Assembly: GCF_001640805.2 (NCBI RefSeq)
Contig: NC_066848.1
Span: 14,596,509-14,660,508 of the forward strand
Source: Lates calcarifer
Lineage: Eukaryota > Chordata > Actinopteri > Centropomidae
Direction: 5' to 3'
DNA length: 64,000 nt
A model generated the notes under the pieces. That model did no database searches, was not told the DNA's origin, and worked only from the letters and a program-made list of their open reading frames with translations. How positions within the stretch are numbered: the stretch's first letter is position 1; each line of letters opens with the position of its first letter. Both the position numbers and the translations under genes were made by a program. This document shows positions 34,747 through 46,434 of this stretch, piece after piece.

Positions 34747-35879
34747 AGGGTTTTAGCTAGGCAGCTTTCCAGAGCTGACCACAAAAATAGGTCTGTGTTC
34801 AAACTGTTTCAAAGAAGTGACAGTAATTTGGATGTTTAACACTGCTCTTCTACATGTGTGGGGCAACATTATGAAGGCACAGTGTTGCATGCTTCTCAGT
34901 AGCAATCAGAGATAAAGACTGTAATAATATTAATTAAGTGGTAGTGCAGTAGTGTAAAAGTCTCTTTCACTTTTTCATATTTTCTTCACCTTTGTTTATA
35001 AATGTTACAGCGCAGAACTAAATATTGCTCTTAAGGTTCTGGTTTATGAATGAGTGCACCTACATCCCATTTTAGTACTGTATATTTCTGATGTTGGTAA
35101 AAGATTTATCCTCCTGAGATGGATGTACATGAAAGTACTCTCCACCTGCTCTATCTTTGTTATTGGACACAAAATTGGATTTTTAGCTGGAGCAGATTTG
35201 ATCTTTTCATTGATTTTTTATTATGAAAATAAGCTGATCTGGTACTATTCCTATTAGATACTGTAAAAAGTAAAGAAATTAAAGGTAAAAAAGTGAATTT
35301 ACGGTTTAAATATAACCAATCACAGAGTCAAGTAATAGAGTACCCACCAACACAAAAGACCAAAGTTACAAGTCATTCAAAATGAAAGTTTAAAATATAC
35401 TTAACAAATATTACCAGTTCTGTCATTCATTTGTGTCACTGGTGAAGTGAAACAGCAGCAGAAAATGAAAATATTCCACCGTAAGTAACATTTTTCACAA
35501 TGTAACAATAACCTCTTAAAAGAAAATAAATATTTTCTGTATTGGATTTGTATGGTTGAGTCACATAGATGATAATAAAAATGACAGACAGCTCCTGATT
35601 ACATTGCGTTGTTTGCATTGTTGTCTGCTTTATTAATAGAGCAGGCCAAAGTATTTTTCATCAGTTTTTCACTTGTTTTAATGAACAGTTATGGTTAAAC
35701 TGTAACATAACTGTTCATTAAACAGCGTAACATTCAGTGATTTACACCTTTAACCCCTATGTAATGTGATGTAAAGTTTAATCTAGAGCTATAATGTGTA
35801 AACTGTAAATATGTTCAGAAGAAGACAGAAGCTTCAACTTTTCTCTAAGTAAAACTCTTCTCTAAGTCTGACATTTATT

Positions 35880-36210
35880 CATTTTCGAGGATTACATGAG
35901 AGGATCAATGCCACTCTCATGTGTGCATTATATGAAGCTAGAGCCAGAAGTCAATTAGCTAAGCTTAGCATACAGACTGGAAGCAAAGAGAAATGACTAG
36001 CCTGGCTGTGTCCGAAGTTGAGAAATGCCTATTGGCACAAAACTTCCTGTGAAACCATAAATTGTTGTTTTCATGTTTTGGATTTTGTACTGATAGAACA
36101 AACAAAATGTTAATTAATTAATTAATTAATGAGTTTTAGTTTTTAATGCCAGTAGACATTATTAGAATTTTGAAAAGAGCCAAGCTACTGTAGCTATTTG
36201 GTGCTACATC
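35880..36210. repeat. Teleost interspersed repeat ('AGCTTAGCATACAGACTGG' member)
   Basis: This shares the order of segments with the repeat at 13150-13560: a 'gaggatcaatgccactctcatgtgt' lead, 'aagcttagcatacagactgg', 'gactagcctggctgtgtcc', then an AT-rich tail with 'gagccaagctactgtagc'. It is degenerate. Confidence 0.6.
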
Positions 36211-39200
36211 AAGGCTGATTTTAAAAATAGAAAAATAAAATCAGTAGCAGTTTTAATTTGAATGATCCAGTACGCAGTATTTGCACCTTTTTTCAGTAAA
36301 TGTAGATAATTGTAGTAGTTACTTGTTCTACGTGGTTCAGTTTAGGACTGCATCATGTGTACAATGTCTACTTGGAAATCAAGTGCATTAAAAGTTTGCA
36401 GATGATAGCTGCTGTATGAGCTGCCCTGAATCACAACAGTCTCGTTAACTGTGACGTCTGTGCAGATCACCATTGTTTACAGGTCTGTCGTGACTCAGGT
36501 TTTATAATACTGCACAATGAGCTTTTCTGCAAATACAACATTTTTAACCTCAGTCACATCACTAGATTTGTCCTGTGGTGCTGGGGAGGAATTTATTAAG
36601 ATCGTTCCTCTCATGAGCGCGGGACTGAAAAAGTTTTGGGTCTTTTTGGGAAGCACTACCTTAAATCCAAGTCTTATGGATAAGGACACATTAACTGGGA
36701 AAAAGTGATCATTATCAGATTTTTGCAGCACTTTGATCGAAGCTATGATTTTGAAACAATTCATAATTTGAATTGTGATAATATATTCCAGTCAATGTGT
36801 TATAATAATAATAATGTAATAACTTTGTAGCAAATTTGTTTGCAATTTTGAAGCTGCCAGACATTTGAAGATTGATTTTGTTGCTTAGATAAAAGACTGT
36901 GCCTGCCATTACATAATTTTTAGATCCTTTCTTTCACTCGGGTGACTAAAGCCCTCGGTGTCACTGTCGGGCCTCTTTTTTCCCTCCCTTTGATTTCTGA
37001 ACACCTTACGTGTGTGTGCAGCAGCTTTATGAATTCTCCGTGATAGAGGTTGTATCGAGATGATTTCTGTGCTTTTCCCCCTCTAAGATCAGAATTCTTT
37101 GTGAAGGCAGACCCATAAAGACTCACAAACACTGGCTGTAACCCAAACAAGTTCTCATTTCTGTTATGACATGCCCATGTATTTTTAGTAGGCTGAATTT
37201 TTGATGGAAATGGAGGGTACAGAATGTGTTGGAGAAAGAGAACCTCAGTCTTTTTCCTCTCAGCTTGTCTTTTGTCTAGATAAGAGACAAGGCGTGCTGG
37301 GAACATAAATTATCCATATGAATAATAAATAATATAGAATAGAGGTTACTGTTTTTTGCTATGTAAAAGAATACTTACACTGTATACTAAAGATAGACTT
37401 AAGCAAGAAGCAGCACAGCTCCTGCTTCTATCAGAGGTGCTTCTGAGTTCTGTGCAGTTAAAAACAATTCTTTGTTTTAGAAATACAAGCAGAACTACTA
37501 TTAATATCAGTGATATAATACAGTATGACTACTGACTGCAACTAATTTATTCTGCACTTCATTGTCAGCAATCTGCATAAACCCATTACTCTATAAAACT
37601 GCAAAAACAGTTTGTTTCAAAAATGAGTAATTTACTGAATATTATTAGACTTTTGCTACTTTTCATAACAGCTAAATATGCATAATTATTGCTAGGATTG
37701 TGTGACAATGACAGCGCATTGATTTACACATTTTTGTTAACAACACCATTTAAGAGGTAAAAGTAATAGTTTCAGTATTTATTTAGAGTTAATTGTTGGC
37801 AGAACATCTGAAACAGTCCTCATTTAAAGAATTTGAAATGTAGTTTGTTAGAAGGCAAAAAATTCTAATTTTAATTATGGTTTTATGCATTCTTGTGTAA
37901 TGAATATTGGACAATTACATGGAATGATGCACTTCTTTCTGTAAAACATTTCTTCAGAATGCTTGTTTTTCATTTTTCTATTATGACATGATTGAATGGT
38001 TTTGAGTGTTTTTTTCTGTCTGGTGGTCAGACAAATTAAGCAATTTGAAGATGTCACCTTGCGCTTTGTGAAGTTGTGATCCTGAAAGAGATTGCCAGCA
38101 TTGCAAACTCTGAATATGTGCGCCAAAAAGACTTTCACATTTTTGATTTTTCCCCATTATTGACAGTCAGCTTCTATCTTATGTTATGATGGGATGATGT
38201 TTTTTTCTCAAGTGAACGTGAGGACAAACAGACACATTCCATTATGCATGCTAACTGCTGAAAAATGTACCTCACTGGCCATTAAAGGCAAAAAAAAAAC
38301 TGACTCCGGTGAGTCAGTCACATCTAGGTTTGTTTCCAAGAACAAACCTCTGACACTTTATGACAGCCTGTTTTATTTCACATAAATAAATAATAAAAAT
38401 AATAAAAGAGCATTCCTTACTATATCCATGTCAGTTTAAAATGAGTTATGGGGCACAGCCACCTGCATTACATAACTGTGCACATCAAAGCCAAAAATGT
38501 ATGGCTCTCATACAACATATACATATATATATGTATCAAGTATGTGGCTGTAATGTTTATATATGAGAATAATAAATACTATATATCAGTAAATATGGAT
38601 AACTTGCTGACTGCTGCCACACTAGTTAACACTGCATTCCCTTTTTCATCAAGCACATCTATCCATGGTTTATGGAAATGATAAACTCTGCTGAAAGATG
38701 TTTTTGAAAATCTGATTGCTTGGCCGGAGTTATCTGTTGTATAATTCATAATGATCCTGGCAGATGATATAATAAGAGAGCTCATCAGTTGCTGGAGGAA
38801 ATTACTCTTAGACTGTTTCAACATCTGCAAAGACTGTCCTTTTTCACTGTCACTGTGAAATGATGCAAATGAGTAAACGTGCAGCCTAAATTAATCAAAT
38901 ATGCACCATCTGCACTTTGAGGCACACGTCTATTTTAAGTGGCATGCAAAGAATCTCATACAAATGATTCAATAACAAACCAGTGGATCATGCTGTTTCT
39001 ATTGGAGCCTTCCAATAGAGATACAAATATGTTCTTCTGTTGAGACTCAAAATCTGAACAGATATTGGACTCAAGATAAAATCAAACTGCTCAAGCTATT
39101 TTCCCATTATAGCACAATGGAAAAATATATCAAATTTATGTACAAACATAGAGCTGTCAGTTTTTATGCAACCTCAGAGTGTTCAGTGTTACGAACACTT

Positions 39201-39402
39201 GACCGCTATGACCTCAACTTTTCAGCATGACACTTCCTTGTTAACCGACAGGTACACCCCTATGAGAAAGTGTGTCTTAAAGACAACACTGTTACCTCAT
39301 TTAAATGGTGTGACCAGTGCAGCCTCAGCAATCCAAGTAATCTGGATATTACTGGATTCCAGCTGAGTTGAGTTAACTGTTACCTGATGATTCTTCCATC
39401 CT

Positions 39403-40272
39403 TCAAGAGAAGATGTCCTCTTTGTCCAGTTCTGGTGAAGCAGGTCTAGAAATATCAAAAAGATGCTGTGGAGAGCCAGTGCTTGATTTCCTCGCTTTAA
39501 GGAGTTGAAGTGCTTCTGTTAGTTGTGCCTCCAGGCCAGACATTCGAACATTCAAGTTCTTGAGGTCGTCCTTCAGCTCCAGCTTGAGTTCCTGCAGCGA
39601 GGCCTGAAGCGTTTGCTCAGGGATCGGGTAGAAGGCGTGCCTGGTCTCCGAGGGCTGGACAGGACTGCGGTCCTGTGGCGTCATGCGGAAGTCTCCCACT
39701 TTGTCCAAGCGCAGATCACTTTTGGTGATACCGCTGTCACATGAGTCTGTCTTCTTTAAAGACATCTGTGATTCATGCACCTTGGTCCGTTCAGGTAAAG
39801 TCTCCATGGATTCGGCTTTAGACACTTTGTTCCAGTTGTCGACTTTGGCCATGGACTCCTTGAAGCGACCCCATCCTTTGACTTTAACTGGTTCAGCAGG
39901 CCGGCATCCGACTAAAGAAATAGGAGGTGGCACCTGCAGCTTTGCTTTGTCTGAAGGAGAACATTTGGGGGGTGTTGAAGATGAAGGTGCTGAGGATGAA
40001 GGTGTTGCTGGGCTTTCTGTCACTGTGACGATGCTGGTAGTTGTAATGGCTGTTTTAGCTATCTGGACATCCACGTACATGGGGCCCTTCTCAATATCAT
40101 GTTCATGTAGCTCTGGTTTCTCAGTCGCTATGCGGGCTTCCTTCTGCTGTCGAAAGCGCTGGAACAGTTTTCGCACTGGGTGATCTGGTGGCAAGTTCAG
40201 AGGGGCTTCATTTTTACGCCTCTGTCGCTCCTCTTCCTCACGTTTCACATCACTGATCTTTCGAAAGACGAT
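39403..40272 (-). CDS. kcnh1: EAG1 potassium channel KCNH1, last coding exon only
   Basis: A single 870-base open exon (289 codons plus stop) starts at a good acceptor (tttttag on the minus strand, next to 40272). It begins [16 protein letters not shown], so it picks up just after the cyclic-nucleotide-binding homology domain. Next comes [20 protein letters not shown], the C-terminal calmodulin-binding region of EAG channels. [13 protein letters not shown] and [18 protein letters not shown] are conserved EAG1 motifs. A short coiled coil (about residues 225-255 of the exon) corresponds to the C-terminal tetramerisation domain, and the end [17 protein letters not shown] matches the EAG1 ending. 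KCNH1 is a voltage-gated K+ channel of neurons. The channel core (PAS, S1-S6, C-linker) should lie at higher coordinates, but no other exon is visible before the N gap, after which duplicated myoz1 sequence begins. Confidence 0.95.
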   Translation of the reverse strand: MVFRKISDVKREEEERQRRKNEAPLNLPPDHPVRKLFQRFRQQKEARIATEKPELHEHDIEKGPMYVDVQIAKTAITTTSIVTVTESPATPSSSAPSSSTPPKCSPSDKAKLQVPPPISLVGCRPAEPVKVKGWGRFKESMAKVDNWNKVSKAESMETLPERTKVHESQMSLKKTDSCDSGITKSDLRLDKVGDFRMTPQDRSPVQPSETRHAFYPIPEQTLQASLQELKLELKDDLKNLNVRMSGLEAQLTEALQLLKARKSSTGSPQHLFDISRPASPELDKEDIFS

Positions 40273-41034
40273 CTAAAAAAGAATTTAAAGTTGTTGTGAC
40301 TAAAACACCAGTGTAAGATTTGAATTATCAAAAATGTCAGTGTTTGACAGCACACAAGGGAAATGATACCATAATGCCTCCTCTCAAAGTCAATTTAGTC
40401 TCATGAAGTGAACAAGTAACAGAATAAAAGCAGTTTAAAATCTTTAGTTAGAGAGCAGAAATGTATCCGTGTTACTGATTGTGTGGAAGATTGACAATGT
40501 TTCAAAATGTGTGTGCTTTGTAAATGTCACCTTAAAGAGGCTATTCCATTACACAGAGGGAAAGTTCATATCATGCCTCTGGCTTCAGTGGGTGGAAGGG
40601 CTTATCACTCAGCTGCTAATGGACAACTGTGTTTTCAAGCATTTGTGTTAGCAGTTTTAGCTTTGCAGTTTTCCTCTTGTACTTTGACGTTTGAGTGTGA
40701 CATGATGTCTGAAACTTGTCACACTGTCTCTTCAAGAATGAGTGATATTTAACTTATAAGCCAAATGGAGAAGTCCTAAGGATAAAATCATAACAACTAC
40801 CACTACATGTCAACAGATGTCTCTCCATGACAACAGACCCAAGTCCATCCCACTGATAAAGACCATATGATACGTTTGAAAAAAAAAAAAAAAAAAAAAA
40901 TTAAAAGTAGATCTTGGAATTGAGATTGTTTGGTCAGAAATAATTGTTGCTTCATTCTTGAGTCAGTGATCTAAGTTTACTTGCCATTTTTGATGCCCTT
41001 AAAAAGTAAAAGTTAAACATTTAGAGAAATCAAG

Positions 41035-41285
41035 ATATTGGCAATTACTTGCCAGGAGTTAGATGAGAAGATTGACACCATTCTCAGCTCTGAATGGATT
41101 ATGGACTATATAGCTGGACCCAGTAACTGGTTAGCTTAGCTTAGCATAAAGACTGGGAACTGTGGTAAATAGCTAGCCTAGCTCTTCCAGAGATAACTAA
41201 ATCTAACTACTAGCATCTCTAAAGCTCACAGACTCACACAACTCAACTTTTTTTAATCCATTCAAAAACCTGGAGAACCACAACC
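41035..41285. repeat. Teleost interspersed repeat ('TTAGCTTAGCATAAAGACTGG' member)
   Basis: The best preserved of the three members in the non-duplicated part. It shows 'gttagatgagaagattgacaccattctc', then TTAGCTTAGCATAAAGACTGGG, 'tagctagcctagctcttcc', 'tctaaagctcacagactcac' and 'aatccattcaaaaacc', the canonical order of this abundant percomorph repeat. Confidence 0.75.
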
Positions 41286-42199
41286 ACAAATTGGCAATCT
41301 CATCGGTGATGATGATATCCACCTTTATGCTAATCTAACAGGCAGCTGGTTGTACTTTCTTTATGTATTGTATAGACATGAAAGTGGCATCAAAGTTTTG
41401 TTTAAATAAACACATAACATAAACACTCTTGACACAATTTTTTTAGATTTGTTTTTCATAAGAATTGCTAACAAAGATGTGTTGTCCCATAAAAGGAGCA
41501 CAGGCTAGCTGAAAGTTGATTGATGGGGTATGTTTTTCTTATCTGAACGACCAAATGATGTGGTATTTACTTTTATAGTATTTTTACTTTTACTTGTTTT
41601 GTCATCTGCTCTTTTCTTGTTCCAGGCATGATGCTTACATGGAACCATTCATCACAAGTAAGACAACCAACATGGCAACACTGCTGTCCAACTTACACCA
41701 CTATTAATATCAAACATATTACATGTAGGATTTCTCAAATTGAAAATACAACCTCACAAGCTCAGTTTTAAGGCAGCGTTTGGCTTCTTTGCCTATCTCT
41801 GAATTTCCCTGCTGTATACATTCAGAAAGTATGGGACCCTGGTGACTGGTGAGTTTAAAGCAGCAGATGAGATTGCCTCTTTGTATGCAGGCAATTCAAT
41901 CTCACTTGCACTCTCCTGGGCAGGCTTACCTTATTATGAATGAGGTAATGATTGGTAGCTACACTTGTGTTGTCGATCACAACTGTTCATTTCTGAATGA
42001 AGGATGTGAGAGAGGATTTAAGGTGACTGCTTAATGGAACTGTGTTTTTGCATGAAGTTTAGTATGTGTTGTTTAGCTGTGTAACATGTACTGCATGAGC
42101 TCTGGTTGTAGGGTTGTCAAGTATATGATCTTGAAAACTGGGTAGTAAAAGAATAGTTTGACAGCTTGCATTTAGTGTTCATATATACACACATATAAA

Positions 42200-42520
42200 T
42201 ACAGATGGATGACAAATTACTGGAAAAACCAACATAAAGTGTCTTAGTGTCTTAGTAAGGTGTTGGACCAACACAAGCCACCAGAGCAGCTTCAATGCAC
42301 GTTGGCATTGATTCTACAAGTCTCTTATCTCTACTACTGGAACACTACTCTTCCTAAAAATATTCCCTCCTTTGGTGTTTTTATGATGGTGGTGGAGAGC
42401 GCTGTCTAACATGTTGGTCCAAAATCTGTTATAGGTGTTCAAGTGAGTGGAGATCTGTTGTCTGTGACTGTCTTTCCACCAAGGGAAGATTCATCCCACT
42501 CTCACTCTCATACTTTTCAT
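42200..42520 (-). mobile_element. Tc1-like transposon 3' remnant
   Basis: The plus strand reads 'aaagtgtcttagtgtcttagtaaggtgttgg...', then 'gcttcaatgcacgttggcattgattctacaag' and 'ggtgttcaagtgagtggagatctg'. It is the reverse complement of the C-terminal coding end and terminus of a fish Tc1-like transposase. Minus-strand translation gives degenerate pieces of the family's C-terminal region. It is not functional. It lies about 170 bases before the gap. Confidence 0.65.
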
Positions 42521-42689
42521 TAGATATGAGGCTAAAGCCTGGATACAGCTTACTCGTATGAGCTTTAGAACTATTAATTGATTTTTTGCACCATGAATAA
42601 GGACACAAAAATAGAACCAAAACAGATACATACACACAGAAACCATCAAGGAAAAAAAGAAACTTTGTCATCATCATTAGTTCATCATA

Positions 42690-43689
42690 NNNNNNNNNNN
42701 NNNNNNNNNNNNNNNNNNNNNNNNNNNNNNNNNNNNNNNNNNNNNNNNNNNNNNNNNNNNNNNNNNNNNNNNNNNNNNNNNNNNNNNNNNNNNNNNNNNN
42801 NNNNNNNNNNNNNNNNNNNNNNNNNNNNNNNNNNNNNNNNNNNNNNNNNNNNNNNNNNNNNNNNNNNNNNNNNNNNNNNNNNNNNNNNNNNNNNNNNNNN
42901 NNNNNNNNNNNNNNNNNNNNNNNNNNNNNNNNNNNNNNNNNNNNNNNNNNNNNNNNNNNNNNNNNNNNNNNNNNNNNNNNNNNNNNNNNNNNNNNNNNNN
43001 NNNNNNNNNNNNNNNNNNNNNNNNNNNNNNNNNNNNNNNNNNNNNNNNNNNNNNNNNNNNNNNNNNNNNNNNNNNNNNNNNNNNNNNNNNNNNNNNNNNN
43101 NNNNNNNNNNNNNNNNNNNNNNNNNNNNNNNNNNNNNNNNNNNNNNNNNNNNNNNNNNNNNNNNNNNNNNNNNNNNNNNNNNNNNNNNNNNNNNNNNNNN
43201 NNNNNNNNNNNNNNNNNNNNNNNNNNNNNNNNNNNNNNNNNNNNNNNNNNNNNNNNNNNNNNNNNNNNNNNNNNNNNNNNNNNNNNNNNNNNNNNNNNNN
43301 NNNNNNNNNNNNNNNNNNNNNNNNNNNNNNNNNNNNNNNNNNNNNNNNNNNNNNNNNNNNNNNNNNNNNNNNNNNNNNNNNNNNNNNNNNNNNNNNNNNN
43401 NNNNNNNNNNNNNNNNNNNNNNNNNNNNNNNNNNNNNNNNNNNNNNNNNNNNNNNNNNNNNNNNNNNNNNNNNNNNNNNNNNNNNNNNNNNNNNNNNNNN
43501 NNNNNNNNNNNNNNNNNNNNNNNNNNNNNNNNNNNNNNNNNNNNNNNNNNNNNNNNNNNNNNNNNNNNNNNNNNNNNNNNNNNNNNNNNNNNNNNNNNNN
43601 NNNNNNNNNNNNNNNNNNNNNNNNNNNNNNNNNNNNNNNNNNNNNNNNNNNNNNNNNNNNNNNNNNNNNNNNNNNNNNNNNNNNNNNNN
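42690..43689. other. Assembly gap, exactly 1000 N
   Basis: The run of N starts at 42690 and ends at 43689, exactly 1000 bases, so its length is probably a placeholder. Open frames computed across it are meaningless. Sequence before the gap is kcnh1 intron. Sequence after it matches position 11464 onward (upstream of the myoz1 start). Confidence 0.99.
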
Positions 43690-43951
43690 AGTTGCTCCAC
43701 TAAAAACACCATTTACTTTTTTTTTTCTATTTTTCTTTAAATTCCCTTTCTTGCTTTAGTTTTATTCTGTATTGAACATTTGATACTTGTTTTTTGTTTT
43801 GTCTATTGAGAGAAAGAGGTTGACTTTCATTGATTCTATCCTTTCTGAATATGTTCAAAAAGTACATGTGTCAAATAAGTTATTTTCTCTGTATGTTTGT
43901 AACCCTAATATTATTACTGCTAACACCATATTCTCTCCTGGCCTTCCAGTC

Positions 43952-46434
43952 ATGCCTCTGAAAGCCTGCCCCCCAAAACAAGCGGAAAAAGCTCTCCAAG
44001 ATCATAACTGACCTATCACATATCACTCAGGATGGTAAGGCTGACATGAAATGACACGAACATGAAACCAAAATTCCATATGGTCAGGATACCTTGCTCA
44101 GTGCAGCTCTTTCATATAAACACAGTATACATAAATAGATGGATGATAGGTAATAGTTACTGTATCATGGTACATGCTACATGCTACATGTAATGAGTGT
44201 GTAAACTGTGGTTACTGAACAGCTAAACTTTGGTCATATTATTTCTGTTATTTCAGAGGAAACACATGCAAATAAATGCATGTTATGATTACAGTTATGT
44301 CAATATCTTAACAGCCCATCATCATCAGTTAAGTTTTTTTATGATTTTTTTCCCCTAGTTTTTCACATTGGCATGTTACTACAGGGAAACTTAATCCTGC
44401 CACAAGGACAAACAATTGCCGATTAAATATGAAAAGATTTAAACCCTCTTTACTTCTGAGTAACATTTTGCTCGCACATTTTCAAATGTTACACCCATTT
44501 GTTCGGGTGATCCTTACCTAGAGTACGAGTCGGAGCCAGAGGCATCTGAGTTTGACCTGGGAACAAAGATCAGAACTCCAAAAGACATCATGCTGGAGGA
44601 GCTTTCCCTAATGAAGAACCGCGGCTCCAAGATGTTCAAGATGAGGCAGCAGAGAGTGGAGAAGTTCATCTATGAGAACAACCCCGACGTCTTCAGCAGT
44701 GAGTCGATGGTGAGAGCCTAGTTTGTGGAGAAAAAAAAAAAATCTGGTCACTTTTCCGTAATTTCAGAGGAAAGTCACAGAAAAAAGATAAACCTTGAAA
44801 TAACCTTGAAATTTGGAGATATGTAAGAATGCTCGGTAATGTTTGTGTGCAACATAAAGATGAAGCAAAGTTAATCAGTAGATACAAATGAATGTGCTGT
44901 GTGGCATATGTGGTTATTGTGGTCACATTTCTTTCAGGACTACCTCCAGAAGTTTGTTCCCTCTCTGGGAGGTCAAATGGGAGGTCAGATGATAAACGTT
45001 GGTGGGCATTATGTAAGCAAGCAGGCCGGACAGCTGAATTTTGTAGGGTTAAACACTGGAGGAGGAGCCCCTGTGCCTCCTCCAAAGCCTGGAAGCAAAG
45101 GTGCAGGAGCCAGAGGAGCAGGAGGTGCAGGAGGTGCAGGGGGTGCAGGAGGACTGGCTGGTGGAGAACATGGGACAGGTGGAAAAGGAGAAGGATCCAG
45201 TGAGTGGTCTCCACTAAAAGGTTGGTATCACTTTTTATTTTTGGTAATTTCTCTGTTTTATTTTCCAGTGTCTGTTGCTGCAGAAAGGATTTAAATACAC
45301 ATTCACAAGAGAGCACATATCTTCTGTGATGCATTTGGTTTTGCTTAACAGATCCAAACAATAGAGAGATAACTTAAGTCTGTAGAGTAAATATGAAGCT
45401 CCCACCAGAGGCCATTTGGCTTATCTTAGCTTAGCTTAAAGACTGGAAAGAAGAGAAACAGCTGGCCCAGCTCTGGCTGAATGTAACAAAATCGACCACC
45501 AGTGCCTCTGAAAATTTACCAAACTGAAACAGTATATCTTGTCTGTTTAATCCATACAAAATCCAAAGTGCAAAAACAATTCTGTCATCATCATGATGTT
45601 GTCGGGCACCCAGCAGAGATACCAGGAAGCAGCTGTGCATGGTTAAGAAATAGTTTGGCTACAATGTGTCAGAGATATAATTGTTGTTAACTTTAAAAGG
45701 TGCTGGTAGGCAGATTTGTTTTCAACTTTTGGATAGAGCCAGGCTAAGTGTTTTCCCATGCTGCCTCTAACTACATATTTGTACCAATATGAGAGTGATA
45801 ATAATATTCTCATCTAAATCTCAGCAAAAATAAAGAAAGAAATAAATTGAACAAGCATGTTTCCAAAAATGTTACACATTTTTATCTACATTAAAGATCC
45901 ATAAACATCATGTCATAAGCCCTAGCCGTGGATTTTTCCTTCACAGGAGGTGGGGGTGCATCTAAGAAGCAGCTTGTTGTGAAGACGTATGTGTCACCAT
46001 GGGAAAAAGGCCATGAAGGGGTGATGAGGGTCTGTTAGCAACCCTGAAAAACAGCAATGCCTGGTCCCATTGGAGCGAAAGGAACTGCCCAAGTACAGAT
46101 GCTTCAACAGGTACTTCCCCTCCAAGACCTGACATTGGTAGGCGCTCTGTGACAACTAGGAGGCTTTTAATGATCTTCTCACCTCACCTTGCCAGGTCTG
46201 CCATGCCCTTTGGCGGCTTTGAGAAGGCCCAACCAGTTCCTGAAATTCCAGCTGCCAGACACTGAGGCGACCAAAACAGGAGCCTGAACCTGCAGTGGTA
46301 TACCAACATGACATCGGCTGCCGGCCTTCCTTCAACCGCCACTCCTATTGGCTGGGTGGGCAGCAGCGAGCCAAGCAGCATTCATTATGGAGAACGATGC
46401 CGTGCCCTTCGATGGAGAGACCGACGAGCTGTGA
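43952..46434 (+). CDS. myoz1: Myozenin 1, copy 2 (frameshifted)
   Basis: Exons correspond one to one with copy 1: 43952-44034, 44522-44709, 44938-45199, 45947-46110 and 46196-46434. Splice sites are all intact. The first coding exon lacks two bases (after codon 4, near 43966). The fourth has four extra single bases, mostly lengthening runs such as AAAAAGG and GGGG. The fifth has four more (near 46230, 46275, 46340 and 46385). Such clustered one-base insertions next to a contig end are typical of unpolished sequence, so this is probably the other allele of the same gene, badly called, rather than a true pseudogene. Confidence 0.85.
45375..45785. repeat. Teleost interspersed repeat in myoz1 intron, copy 2
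   Basis: Counterpart of 13150-13560, with one base fewer in the 'atcgaccacc' segment. Confidence 0.7.

Larger units (their letters stand above)
32587..39402. other. hhat 3' UTR and hhat-kcnh1 convergent intergenic region
   Basis: The first part is hhat 3' UTR. AATAAA hexamers at 33513-33518 and 33715-33720 are possible ends, and the used site is not determinable. The far end should hold the kcnh1 3' UTR (minus strand), with a minus-strand AATAAA near 38370. Between them lie an AT/GT microsatellite (34680-34746), a fish interspersed repeat (35880-36210) and an ATTA run near 36112-36130. No coding exon is recognised in the 6.8 kb. Confidence 0.6.
40273..42689 (-). other. kcnh1: Expected kcnh1 intron up to the assembly gap
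   Basis: No exon is recognised. The stretch contains a poly-A run (about 40878-40900), a fish interspersed repeat (41035-41285) and a Tc1-like relic (42200-42520). It is presumably the last intron of kcnh1, cut off by the gap. Confidence 0.6.

Noticed and set aside
39523..40183. Plus-strand frames over 39.5-40.2 kb
   Set aside because: They are antisense to the well-supported kcnh1 terminal exon.
42429..43759. Long open frames on both strands across 42.4-43.8 kb
   Set aside because: They consist almost entirely of X residues from the 1000-N gap.
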